Assembly: GCA_022414725.1 (NCBI GenBank) | Contig: CM039462.1 | Location: 179,907,774-179,971,773, forward strand | DNA from: Microglena sp. YARC | Taxonomy: Eukaryota > Chlorophyta > Chlorophyceae > Chlamydomonadales > Chlamydomonadaceae | Direction: 5' to 3' | Length of the DNA stretch: 64,000 nucleotides | Part shown: positions 10,006 to 21,055 of the stretch, one piece after another | How positions within the stretch are numbered: the stretch's first letter is position 1 | Layout: the number at the start of each line of letters is the position of its first letter | Position numbers and translations under genes: made by a program | The notes under the pieces: generated by a model | The model's input: only the letters and a program-made list of their open reading frames with translations | Databases searched by the model: none | What the model was told of the DNA's origin: nothing

Positions 10006-10720
10006 AGGGGGCAATTGCGGACATTGATCATGCTGAGGAAGAACACCACAAGCCCTTCTCAAGTGGGGGCCTCTCAGCCCTCTCTACTTCTGAGAACGCA
10101 AAGCTGCTACGTCGGAGCACTGCGGGAGTACCGCCGGAGTTATGGAGATAGGGAGAAGGGATGCATGTCCGGCAACTGAGCACTTTCGCAATCTGAGAGC
10201 AAGGAGCAAATCCTGGATACCGGTATAGATTGTGCAGAGCTCGGACACAAAGATCCCTTCTCAAATGGGGACCCCCCAACTCTAGAAAACGCACCACTGC
10301 GACACATAGTGCGCAACCAAGGGGCTAGGAAATAGTGATGCATCATGCTTGGTCGGCAACTAAACACGTGTGCAATATCCTAGTAATGTATAACGGGTTT
10401 GATAAGTTACCTCTATTTAACTAAGGTTTCCAGATTAAAAATGTAAGTAGGTGTAGACTAAGAAAATAGTCAAAATAAAAAAATAGAAAATTAGAAAACG
10501 TCGAATTCGAGAATTCGAGCAGTCGAGCATCATCGCCACATCCTACTAATATATAAAATCTGAGTACAAGAAGCAAATACTGGGCATAGATCGTGCAGAG
10601 CTCGGACATGAAGATCCCCTCTCAAATGGGGACCCCTCTGCTCTACAGAACGCACAGCTGCGACATATAGTGTTCAAACAAAGGAAAAGGGCTAAAATTG
10701 AATTTGATTGTTACATGTTT
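10006..10720 (+). pseudogene. Decayed HNH-like segments continuing the array
   Basis: Three units can be read. At 10,012-10,135 the sequence reads like ADIDHAEEEHHKPFSSGG with a small internal duplication (ctctcagccctctctactt). At 10,225-10,345 it reads like DCAELGHKDPFSNGDPPTL. At 10,583-10,700 it reads like IDRAELGHEDPLSNGDP. All have the same spacing as the intact core at 3,640-3,770. The stretch between 10,345 and 10,580 is AT-rich filler without a gene. Confidence 0.55.
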
Positions 10721-10810
10721 TTCATCCAACTTTGGGCTCCTCACCGTCTGCCAATTCTAAGTCCCCCCGTGCGGTAGCCACTGAAAAGAGGGAGCACACT
10801 GTTGAACGAC

Positions 10811-10868
10811 ACGGCTGCAAGTGCTCCCTATACATCTTGCAAGATGTATGGAGAGCACTTGCAGCCGT
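10811..10868. repeat. 58-nt hairpin (near-perfect inverted repeat)
   Basis: acggctgcaagtgctc and its complement at the right end, plus the inner atacatctt/aagatgtat pair, form a stem of about 28 bp with two mismatches and almost no loop. It could be a MITE core or a small-RNA precursor. I see no second copy in the window. Confidence 0.7.
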
Positions 10869-11274
10869 TTCGTTTAAGACTAACACTAATCCTGAGAGGG
10901 GGGGTACCGAATCCCACTGAAAGCAGGTCGGGTGTAAAATCTTGGCAAGTACTAAGTTGCCACCATTGGTAAGACCCACTGTGGCAGTGAATGGGACTGC
11001 TGGGTAATCACAAGCGGATTAGCCAATTAGAAAACTTGTCCAGGTCTCTGAACTGAAATGGTCGGCAACTAAACACGTTCCCAACCTGAGTGCAAAGTGT
11101 TGGAGCATAAATATGAACAGTGAACTAGTTACAATTGTAAGAAGATAATAGCATAGCTCTGACGGCTGTTTTTAAAGTAGAAGAAGGTAGCTTAGTAGCT
11201 GAATAGCTATATGACACCACGTGCGTGATGCTGCAAGGGACCATCATCTCAGCTGTCACAACACAACACAAAGT

Positions 11275-11645
11275 GCGAGTCGTGGACATAGATCATGCAG
11301 AGATTGGTCACATCAATCAAAAGCTGCCCCTTGTAGGCCTCTCCTTGAACTTGAGCTTGGATACATAGCATCAGCCAGAAATTTGGCAGCTCGCCGTCTT
11401 CGGCAGTAAAACATTAAGTACCGTACCAGGAAAATGTAAATGCGAAGAAATCACTTTAGTAGGCCGCTAATCCAGATAATACACAGCTGCTACACACCGT
11501 GTGCAACTAAAGGAATGGGGCTAGAATTGAGTTGAGGAGGGGGAGGGGGGGGGCGTTAAACCTTTTAGGCCCCTACTCCAGAGAATAAACAGCTTCGACA
11601 CGCGGTGTGCAATCAAAGGAAAGGGGCTACAATTGAATTGAGGAG
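11275..11645 (+). pseudogene. Decayed HNH-like segments beside the gypsy element
   Basis: Partial units at 11,280-11,345 (like VDIDHAEIGHINQ), 11,465-11,520 (like PDNTQLLHTVCN) and 11,570-11,635 (like PENKQLRHAVCNQRKGA) keep only the front or the back of the HNH core. A G-run leads into the gypsy element. Confidence 0.5.
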
Positions 11646-11680
11646 GGAGGGGGGAAGGGGGGGGGGGGGGGGGGGGGGGG

Positions 11681-12028
11681 ACGTCTGAAAGACGTCTTAG
11701 CTTGATATAAAGTATCAGGAGAGAAAGGAATTGAACCTCTCTGTTTTCTGGCCTCAGACACTCAAGCTCGGCTTAAGTACCCTACATTCTCCCGCGGTTC
11801 AGCGAATAAACCCGTTGATGCTTCTGGACATTCGCATATCATTAAGCCGTTGCTGGAGATGCGAATATCCCGAGTCGCGGACGTAGGGCGCGCGAAGGGC
11901 GCGTTGACCGAGGGCGCGGACCAGTTTAACGGTTGTAACCGTCTAGACAGGTCCCGTCAGCTCCCCTTCCTCGGGGAAGTCGTCGCCACCTCGAGGTAGC
12001 GCAGGTGACGGATCGTTTATCTGTCACA
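11681..12028 (-). repeat. 3' LTR of the gypsy element
   Basis: 348 bp, matching 17,318-17,666 nearly base for base. It contains an immediate inverted repeat (acgtctgaaagacgt) at the outer end. Confidence 0.92.
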
Positions 12029-12046
12029 TTTCCCCCCTCTCTAGCT
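12029..12046 (-). other. Polypurine tract of the gypsy element
   Basis: On the minus strand the sequence reads agagaggggggaaa directly before the 3' LTR. Confidence 0.75.
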
Positions 12047-12092
12047 CGCGACTTCTCCCGAAGTCGTGTGGCTTGTTCGTTGGACGTACTCG

Positions 12093-15000
12093 TCAGGGGT
12101 TTCTGTCGAGGCCTCGCGCGACGAGTGCGGGGGCGGACCGGCGCGTGCGGATCAGGACGGGTGGGAGATCGATAGGTCGTGAGCGGTCGGGATTTTGGCG
12201 CCAGTACATGTCAATGTCGGTGGCACAGGGACCTGCAAGGTCGGATTCGAGTTCCCACGTATGGACGTGATCAGAGTGCAGCCACTGAACGTAGTAGCGG
12301 AGGAGTCCAGATTCGATTTTGTGGTCGACCACTTTTCCGATTTCATAGACTGGCTCGTCAGTAGTCCGGAAATGATCGGGGTTCGGCGGGAACATCGGGG
12401 ATCCATCGGGGACGTAAGCCTTGAGTAAGGACACGTGAAACGTGGATGAATACGCCATCCAACGGGAAGGTCGAGGGTAGCAGCGAGGGTTTCAACCGTG
12501 CTTATCGTAGACACGAGTGACGGGGGAACGGTCCCACGAAACGAGGGAGGAGCTTGCGAGCCCGACCTGGCCAAATATTTCAGATTTTTCGTAGAGAGCA
12601 TGACTTCCTGGCCGATAAGGAAGGTGACTGGTCGGCGATGCTGGTTAGCGTACGTGCGTTGTCGATCTTGGGCCGCCTGAAGGGCCTTTTTCGCACAGTC
12701 CAAAGCGTTGGTCATGTGTTAGACCAAGACACCGCCTGTGGGCTGTCATGTGGGAGTATCGTATCGGGAGGCTGAAGAGCGAATCGTGGGTATCGTCCAT
12801 AGAGGAGGCGGAACGGAAAATCGCGAATGCTACTGTTGTACGAGTTGTTGATAGCAAATTGCGCGTTCGGGAGGAGTTGAGACCAATTTTTCTGTGTCGT
12901 TGACGTAAAGTGACGGAGAGTGTCCTCGAGAACACTGTTCATTCGTTCGGTTTTGACCGTCCAGTCTGTGGATGAAAACGCCGTCGACATCCCCGGGTTC
13001 GATGGTACACAGAGAGACTGGATCGTCTTCCAGAAAGCGCTCGTGAATTTGACGTCTCGATCGGTGATAAGGGAGGTCGGGGTCCCCTTGTTCGCTGAGG
13101 ATGATGCGGTGGAAGATTTTCGCAATCTGTTCTGCTCCATCGGTCGTCTTGCATGGAGCGAGCTTGACCATTTTCGTAAGTCGATCAACGATAACGAAGA
13201 TCATGTCGTACCCCTCTGACTTGGGGAGGCCCACGATAAAATCCATGCTCAACGAATCGAATGGAGCGTTAGGTATAGGGAGCGGTTGGAGCGTGCCTTG
13301 GCTATGCTGCTGGTGTGAAGCCTTCACCGATTGACACGAATGACAGGATCGAACGTAGTCGTTCACATCGAGGCGCATCGCAGGCCACCAGTAATAACGG
13401 CCGATAGAGTTGAACGTGCGTTCGAACCCGGGTGCCCGCTACGCTGGGTATCATGGAAGGCGAACAAGATGCGACTCTTGAGGGCGTTACCATTTGGGAC
13501 CACGATCTGCGTCTCGGATGCTGAACGTTTGGAGCGGCCTGAAACCAACCAGTAGCCATCGGGGCGAAGGTAAGGTGTTGCGTGTTGCGTGGACACCGGA
13601 ACCAAGAGTCGCGTTTGTATGCGAGTAAGATATCGGGGAAAATTTTGCAAGAGTGGATAGGATCGTCGGGATGGATCCGTTCCACCGTTAGAGCAGTCGA
13701 GAAGGTCGGATGTCGGCTCAAGGGGTCAGCCACATTGGTACGACCAGCGATGTGGTTCCACTTCATGTTCGAGAAGCGCGAGAAAAATTCCATGTAGCGG
13801 GCTTGCTTACGTGAAAGCATCGGTTGGTTGGCGAGGTAGACAAGTGGTTCGTGGTCAGTGTCGAGCTCGAATGCGCCTGTACATCCTTCGAGATAGCATC
13901 GCCATTCCCTAAGCGCGAGGTATACGGCGAGTAATTCCTGTTCGCCCGTGGTATAGTTGCGTTCGGCTTTCGAGAATTTGTGGGAATGGTAAGCTATCGG
14001 CCGACCCTCCTGAAGGAGTACGCCCCCGGTCCTTCGATAGAAGCGTCCGTGACAGCTCGAAAAATCCTTCGTAGGATCAGGGTGGGCAAGCAGAGGAGCG
14101 TTGGGTAAGGCTTTCTTTTATTGCGTCGAAGGCACTTTGACAGTCGGTGGTCCAGATAGTTCGCGAAATCTGATCCCCGTAGTCCGGCATTCCGTTTACG
14201 AGGGGTTTTAGCGGCGTTGAAATTGGCGATCCAACCCCAGGGTGGTGTTTGTTTGCGATAGCGGTCAGAGGGGCAGCGAGCGAGGAGTATCCTTGGATGA
14301 ATTTGCGGAAATAGTTGGCGAGTCCAAGGAACTGTTGTACGTGCTTTGAGCAGGTCGGTGTAGGCCAAGCAGCGACTGCCTTGTCTTTGGTTTGGTTGAC
14401 TCGAATGCCATCACCCGATAGCACATGTCCAAGGTATTTAACCTCCGGTTGGAAAAAACTGCATTTCTCCGTTTGATGAAGAGGTGATTATCTTCCAAGC
14501 GCTGGAGAACAATCCGAAGGTGTTTTTCGTGCTCATCGTCGTTACTACTGAAAATCAGGATATCGTCCAAGTAGATAACGACAAATTTGCCGATGAGGTC
14601 GCGGAACACCGTGTTCATAACCTTCGTAAAGGCGGAGGGAGCGTTGGCGAGTCCGAACGGTAGGACCTTGAATTCGTAGAGCCCCATGGGGGTAATGAAC
14701 GCAGTTTTTGGTACGTCTGAATCGTGTAAGCGTATGTTGTGGTATGCGTTTCGGAGGTCCGGGTTGGAGAAAACCTTGGCACCTCGGACCTGGTCGAAGA
14801 GATCGTCGATGCGAGGTAGCGGGTATCGGTTCGGAATCGTGACCTTGTTGAGTTTTCTATAATCAATGGCCATGCGCCAAGAGCCATCGGGTTTGGCTAC
14901 GAAAAGGATCGGCGATCCCCAAGGACTCGAGCTCGGATGAATGAATCCCTTCGCGAGGAGGTCCTTGACTTGCTGTTCGACTTCGAGGAGTTCGGCCGGG

Positions 15001-15970
15001 GACAGTCGGTGTCCTCTCGAGAATTTTGGGCTGGTCAGTGGGTCGATCAGTGGGCAGACGAGAGGTGTGTCTGGATGTAATTCCGAGACCAAGTCGGCTG
15101 TGGAGAAAGCTTTGGCGAAGTCTTTCTCACAGTTCAGGACAATTTGATCACGTCGGGTCGTGCGATCGGGTCGATTTGGGCTGTTCGTGCGTTAAGAACG
15201 AATGCATCGTCGCTATCGTCGAGCTGGGTAACGACCACTTAGAAGCAAGTGAGGTTCTGTTTCTGCCTTCGGACCCACCGTTTGAGCGTTTGGTTGGTCA
15301 TCAAGCCTGGGCTGTGACAGACCACCGAGTCGAAGAGTGCGGTTTTGGCGAGAGTGTAGGCCACGAGCTCAGGTATGGAGTACGGTGTCGATTCGAGGCG
15401 AGTAGAATATAATTCCACCGTGTTCTGGTCTGTTTTTCGAGGTGTCCGAAGGGTCGCCTTCATACGAGTTGTTTCGAAACTGAGGCAAACTCGCGACTGG
15501 AGCATCAAGAGCGTCCAAGGAGTGCTGTCGTAGTGGGGCGAGGGTAGGGAGGACATACGCGCCCTTGACCTTCGATCTGTGTTTGCCGAGTCGAGAGTAA
15601 AATCTGCACGAGTCGTGGTGAGTACTGTTGAACCGTCAGCTACACGAACGTAGACCGGTGAACCTGTGTTAGGTCGCGAAGCCTTCGGTGGCGAGGAACT
15701 TGGCGGAAACAAAAAACCGCATCTGCCCCACTGTCGATGAGGACTTTCCTTTTACTCCTGAGAGAGTGGCATCGAAAAGGGCAGTGTCTTGGTCCGCGTG
15801 GACCGTCGAAGTTGCGCATGCCGAGATGCACGGAATCGGTGGTGGTGGTGGTAATGCAGTCGGGAAGACCATCGATGGTACTTTCACTGGACCGTGAGGC
15901 AAGGGGCAAAGGAGATCGGTCTGGGCCAAAAAGAGCGTTACACAGGGTTTTCAGAAATAACGGTAACATC
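12093..15970 (-). pseudogene. gypsy Pol: protease, reverse transcriptase, RNase H, integrase, chromodomain (frameshifted)
   Basis: Read from high to low coordinates. A protease motif VLIDSGADAVF is near 15,735. Reverse transcriptase is open from 15,092 to about 14,430, with MAIDYRKLNKVT, LPFGLANAPSAF and the catalytic YLDD near 14,570. RNase H with TDASIEGPG is at about 14,040 and a TTGEQELLAVYLALREW stretch near 13,930. Integrase follows, with its zinc-region CHSC near 13,345, MDFIVGLPKSEG near 13,240, a DRDVKFTSAFW stretch near 13,050 and QTDGQTERMN near 12,960. The chromodomain YEIGKVVDHKIESGLLRYYV is at about 12,345-12,290. The domains sit in different frames, so several one-base indels interrupt what would be one polyprotein of about 1,200-1,300 residues. 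Chromodomains guide gypsy integration to marked chromatin. Confidence 0.88.
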
Positions 15971-16003
15971 AGGCTCTAATTTCTGAGTTGGCTGACCGAC
16001 GTC

Positions 16004-17269
16004 TCAATTCCTCTCGTCGGGGGCATCGTGGGCACTTGGGTGGAGTCCCAGGGTTGAAGTTCGAACCGTTCCGCACTTATAGCATAAGTTCTTCACTCGA
16101 GCAGCGGTGATGGAGGCCATGTCCCATGGGGCTCCATTGCTCTGCTTTCCACCCTCGCTTGGTGGCGATTGCAAGGCTGCGGGCCGACTTCTCTTCTTCG
16201 GTATAGACGGGGGCGAAAATCGGAGGATGGGGCACGTTGCCTCTTGGAGTCGCCCTCGGGCCTCCCGTTGGCCTCGGCCTGCCGTGAGCCTGGATGCTCG
16301 GCACCTTAGCGTGGGACTGCGTAGCAAGAGCAGAGGTTTCAGGTGTCAGAGATGGTAGTGCGATGGTGGATAGCCGGTCTTCGACCTTTGAGGCGAGGTC
16401 AATGAGTTGGTCAAGCGTGTCGAAACGACCCCCAATATTGTAGGTGCGAGCGGCAGCGGCATTCGATGGTCGGTTTCAGACCCAAGGCGGAAAAGGACGA
16501 GCTGGGACTTGAGGTCGAGACCACCAGCGATTCGGACTTCGGTCAGGAAAACCTGGCGTAGTGTCGAACAGAGTCGGTCTGCGTGATGGCGTGGGAGTGC
16601 AAGCGCTGGGTGGCTACGAGATCATCGTTCCCATACTTCGGGTCGAAATAGGAGAGGAAAGCGGTCCTCGGCTTCCTCCCAGGTGAGTTCGTGAGGGCGG
16701 GCAGAGTCATTGCAAAGATGAAAGAACCAATCAGAAGCAGTACCCCCAAAAGAAACAGGCCAAGAACTTGGTGTCCTTCATCTCGTTGACCTCACAGAAC
16801 AAGTTCAACGCTTGTGCCACCAAACCTTCCCTCTAGGGAGTTTTCTTATCGTCAGTGCCCGTCCATAGACACGTCGAATCGTCATCTTCGTCGAACGAGG
16901 GGTACTACTCGGTGCTCTTACCGCAATGACGGAGGCCATCTGGGCCATCAGGGTCTCCATGGCCTGGAGAGGGGACGGCACAGCGGCTTGGGCCCGAGCC
17001 TCGGCGAGGGAGGCCTGTAAAGCGGCCGTGGCGAGGGCTGCCTTCTCGTCCTCGTCCTTGCGGATGAGGTCCACTGCAGCTTGGTGGAGGAGGAGCGTCG
17101 ACACAGGCAGCTGCTTCCTAGACGAGTTGATGGCGTCCTTGTATTGGTCAACCAAAATGTGAGCGTCGGCAAGCGCAGATAATCTGGCGACTCGAATAAT
17201 TTCGGACGTGGAAGACGAATCGAGGTCGTCAGCGTGACCATCGTGGTCCATAGCGTTAGAGGCAGACAT
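16004..17269 (-). pseudogene. gypsy Gag (frameshifted)
   Basis: The likely start is at 17,269 (MSASNAMDHDGHADD). About 120 residues of helical, Ala/Leu/Gln-rich Gag follow, then the frame breaks near 16,850. A cysteine-rich stretch (LCYKCGTVRTS, with CPRC in the neighbouring frame) near 16,080-16,020 is the nucleic-acid-binding end. The intervening part lies in other frames. Gag forms the particle that packages the element RNA. Confidence 0.7.
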
Positions 17270-17298
17270 TGCGGGAAAAAATTCGGGTAAGAAAGGAA

Positions 17299-17317
17299 CA
17301 GGCTCCGAAACCAAATG
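17299..17317 (-). other. Primer-binding site of the gypsy element
   Basis: On the minus strand, just after the 5' LTR, the sequence reads catttggtttcggagcc. The tggtttcggagc part resembles the initiator-Met primer site tggtatcagagc with two changes. Confidence 0.55.
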
Positions 17318-17666
17318 TGACGTCTGAAAGACGTCTTAGCTTGATATAAAGTATCAGGAGAGAAAGGAATTGAACCTCTCTGTTTTCTGGCCTCAGACAC
17401 TCAAGCTCGGCTTAAGTACCCTTCATTCTCCCGCGGTTCAGCGAATAAACCCGTTGATGCTTCTGGACATTCGCATATCATTAAGCCGTTGCTGGAGATG
17501 CGAATATCCCGAGTCGCGGACGTAGGGCGCGCGAAGGGCGCGTTGACCGAGGGCGCGGACCAGTTTAACGGTTGTAACCGTCTAGACAGGTCCCGTCAGC
17601 TCCCCTTCCTCGGGGAAGTCGTCGCCACCTCGAGGTAGCGCAGGTGACGGATCGTTATCTGTCACA
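17318..17666 (-). repeat. 5' LTR of the gypsy element
   Basis: 349 bp, TG...CA ends (TGACGTCTG to CTGTCACA on the plus strand), nearly identical to 11,681-12,028. Confidence 0.92.
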
Positions 17667-17790
17667 GGGGGCGCTACACCCTCTAGGCCTCTACTCTAGA
17701 GAATACACAGGTGCTACACACGTTGTGTGTCCGTAGGAAAGGGACTGGGGAGTAGTGATGCATAACGGGGCACCGGGCAACTAAGGGTGG
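17667..17790 (+). pseudogene. Decayed HNH-like segment, right flank of the gypsy insertion
   Basis: The sequence at 17,685-17,755 reads like TLENTQVLHTLC followed by RRKGT. It matches the back half of the HNH core and shows that the array once continued across the gypsy insertion site. Confidence 0.5.
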
Positions 17791-18889
17791 TCACATACTC
17801 ACATATTACTAGGGCTGTCAAGCTTTGTATCGTACGATATTTATTAAATCGTGTACCGCGAGGGGGGGGCAAGGAAAAAGATTTCGTACCGCACGTTCGA
17901 TATGGATAGAGAACCCGCGAGCAATAGTCGATACAAAAAAAATCATGTCGATACACCCCACGGGCGGCCGAGATACGAGGGGGGGTGGGGGGGTGGGTGG
18001 GGGGGGGTCCGACCGTTTTCCCAATTGTATTTGTACCTCGTGTAACTTTCTTGCCAGTGCGAATTTTTGAGCGTGACGTACACCATTGAGAAGGTCTCGA
18101 CGAGAGGAGTACAAATCTGAAATCGTTAGTTAGTGACACCAAGGGTGTAATTGGTGAATCTCCTGGAAGGTACATCCAGGCTGGACGCCAGGCTGGACGT
18201 CACCCAGACCTTCGCGTCCAACCAGCTTGGAACGAGCGGCAGTTGGGCGGAAAAAGGCGCGCGCGCAACGCGTTCTGAATTCCGGCCCCCTACCGTACGA
18301 AGTTCCTAAAGCAGTCGAGCCTGGGGTCGATCACTCGAGCCCCCCACCCCACCCCACCCCACCCCCCCACACCTTCCCCCCCCTCCCCCGCCCCACCCCA
18401 AAACACACACACCACCCGAGCCGACCATCAGGCTCCAGAATACAAGTTGAGTAGATCAAAGCCATGATAATGATGATGATAAAGATAAAAAGACAGATAA
18501 AAAACGCCTTCAGTCGATTTTCGTGATCTTCTCCTAGGGCGCGGACGACTGCTGAGCCGCCCAAGAAAGTTGTAAAAAATTACTAAAATCTAAATAACTT
18601 TGTCCAAACTTGATATTTATAAATTTTGGTTGTATGGATGGAAAGGCCTTGCCGAGATGATGCTCATGGACCCCCTTTTCACTATGTAATACTTCTGGGT
18701 GTCTAGATATGAGGTCTCTAAAGAGGGAGGGGGGGGGGGGGGGGGGGGGGGGGGTCCTTCCCGGGGGGTCAAAATAACAACTTCGCGAACGTGCGGTCAG
18801 CCAACTTTATTCCTGCCCCCCCCTCGGTGTACCGTACGATAAATCGTACGGTATTATAGTTGCATCGTACGATATTTTCGGGATTACAT
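17791..18889. other. Region without a gene; G/C homopolymers and tcgtacgat motifs
   Basis: No supported gene. It contains a ctagggctgtcaa start at 17,811, several tcgtacgat palindromes (17,832; 18,835; 18,865), a C-rich tract at 18,338-18,400 and a G-run at 18,727-18,755. Confidence 0.6.
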
Positions 18890-19285
18890 GATCACCATAG
18901 CACGAATTCACGGCCCCCGTCGGCTAAACGATTTTTTGGGGTTCAGTTCATCAATGCTTTTTCTCTTTAAGCCTTTCCTACCACGGCTGGGCAAGGGCAC
19001 ATTTGGAGTCCAGTAGGGAGAAGAATGGAATCATTATGACACATAACTTCACAACATGGAGTACTGTTACATGGACTACACTATGCACGCCTTCAGGCGT
19101 TTAACTGTTTCCAGAATACAATTCGTCTCCCTGTGTATGTATGTTTCAGTCCAGGGGTGTGCCAAATAGGCTAAAGAGACTTGCCCAACCGTATAGGAAG
19201 GGCTTAAAAAGAAAAAGCACGGGTGAACTTAACCACAATCAATCGTTTAATCGACGGGGGCCCCGAGTTCGTGATACAGTGATAA
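18890..19285. mobile_element. Foldback element with long inverted arms
   Basis: The left arm (about 18,890-19,015) contains cacgaattcacggccccc, ggctaaacgatt and ctttttctctttaagcc. The right arm (about 19,150-19,285) is its reverse complement, with about 80 per cent match by eye and a spacer of about 130 bp. A single arm of the same family is at 53,425-53,580. There is no coding capacity. It is a MITE-like or foldback transposon. Confidence 0.7.
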
Positions 19286-19339
19286 TTTGATTCTACAATC
19301 TAATTAAATCATCATCTCACGTGTGATATACACGGAGAC

Positions 19340-20410
19340 TAGTGAGCAGGTTTGTTCTGGGGGACCCCCAAATCTGCTTCTCGAGACGCATCCTGTATTA
19401 AAATCTTCTACTTGAGAAGCAATCGGTTTCAAAATATGTGCCTGCGACTCAACAGACCCCCCAAACTCAGTGTCTGGACGCACCCAGACCAGGGTGCTTC
19501 AGGAGGACCCCCAGCTCTGCTGCCTGAGACGCAATCAATTGTACAGCCGGCATTCTGAGATGCAACTGACCCTTTCTTCTGGTCAACGGACCCTTCCCAT
19601 GTTGCGTCTTGCGATGCAACGGACTCCTCGACGTTGCATCTGCGACGGAGGACGCAGAGTCCTGAACAACCCTGCTCTACTGGACAGATTTGCCCATTCA
19701 TTTGTCTTTGTGGGGAAAGCAGGCCGCAAGCTCGGCAACGTCTAAGGGTCCGTTTCGTTGCAGGACGCAACGTTGGGAGGGTCCGTTGCGTCGCTGAGGC
19801 AGCTCCAGTTGGATGGTTGCGTCGCAGGACACAGGCTATGGGTTGGTTGTCGGTCGGTTTCGTCTCAGGATGCAGGCTATGAAATCGGTCGCGTCTCAGG
19901 ACGTAGGCTGTCTAATTGATTACATCTCAGGACGCCAGAGCTGGGGTCCTCGCTGAACAAACCTGCACCAGACCACCACAGTTTCACATGTCTGAGTTCA
20001 TGTGGCTTTGCATGCTTGGTCCTCCTCCGCCCGGCCCTTGCTTGCTCCCCTTGCCGCGCCTCAGCTGTCCTTGCAACTGTAGAGTGAGTGGGGAAAGGGA
20101 TTGTCAGTGCACATAGATAGCTATACGTGACATGGAACATGATTGTCGGTGTATGTAGACAGATATAGGATTTGGGATATGGAAAGGGATTGCCAGTGCA
20201 TATAGACAGCCATCAAGGACACGGAAAAGGATTGTTGGTGTATGTAGACAGATATGGGATATGGAAAGGGATTGGCAGTGAACGTACAAAGCCATACAGG
20301 ACATAGAAAATGATTGTTGGTGTATGTAGATAGATATGGGATATGGGATGGGAAAGGGATTGTCCGTGTACATGGACTGGGATATAAGATATGGGAAGGG
20401 ATTGCTGCAC
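19340..20410. repeat. Two degenerate arrays: ctcaggacgca-type and ggaaagggattg-type
   Basis: From 19,340 to 19,960 a unit of about 45-60 bp carrying 'gtctcaggacgcaggctat' or a variant recurs about ten times. From 20,095 to 20,410 a unit of about 60 bp carrying 'ggaaagggattg' and 'gtatgtagacagatat' recurs about six times. The open frames here follow the repeats and do not look like exons. Confidence 0.7.
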
Positions 20411-20504
20411 CTTCTTGTTTTTTGTGCGGCGCGTAGCAAATTGATTCCCAACTTTCAATTTCAAATTCAAATTCGAATTTAATATCAAAATTTCACCGTC
20501 ACAA

Positions 20505-20985
20505 ATTGTATACCTACCATGGTGACCATTTGTCGGTAGTCAAACAGTTTGCGGGATCGGATTCATAGCATCTATCACTTCTGCTTCCTCTTCCACTCTT
20601 CGTTGTAGCAGGGAAAGCTGTTTTCTCGTGAAGTCGTTCAAATTTACAATTTTAAATCCAAATTTCAAAGTTCACCATGACAATTTTTAGACCAACCATG
20701 GTGACCATTTGTCGGTAGTATAACAGGTGAAAGCAGACAGCATTAATCACATCCGCTTCCTCTTCCACTCTTCGTTGTAGCATGGCAAGCTATTTTCTCT
20801 TGAAGTCCGTTGAAGTCGTTCAAATTTCCAATTTCAAATCCAAATTTTACCATGACAAATTTTAGACCTACCATGGTGACCATTTGAAGGTAGTCAAACA
20901 GTTGCAAGCGGACAACTCGAACACTTCTGCTTCCTCCTCCACTCTTCGTTTCAGCAGGGAAAGCTGTTTGCTCTTGAAGTCGCTA
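20505..20985 (-). repeat. Three extra copies of exon end plus splice donor (about 180-bp period)
   Basis: Read on the minus strand, units ending at about 20,872, 20,697 and 20,517 each repeat the last about 110 nt of the exon at 21,056-21,349. They include the sense of RVEEEAE and the DYRQMVTM end, and then the donor gtaggtctaaaatttg. They lie within the intron just downstream of the true exon and have diverged by substitutions and small indels. Confidence 0.85.
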
Positions 20986-21055
20986 AAATGTCCAACATTC
21001 AATTTCAATTTCGAATTTATAATCAAAATTTTAACATCACAAATTTTAGACCTAC

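Larger units (their letters stand above)
11681..17666 (-). mobile_element. Ty3/gypsy LTR retrotransposon with chromodomain
   Basis: The LTRs are 11,681-12,028 and 17,318-17,666. The interior, read on the minus strand, gives Gag, zinc-binding stretch, protease, reverse transcriptase, RNase H, integrase and chromodomain in the standard order. The two LTRs differ at only about two positions (ctaca/cttca and a T-run), which argues for a recent insertion. All genes nevertheless carry frameshifts. The target appears to be a G-run inside the HNH-like array, with GGGGG to the right of 17,666 and a G-run left of 11,681. The outermost two bases (TG) of the left LTR are missing or lost in that run. Confidence 0.92.
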
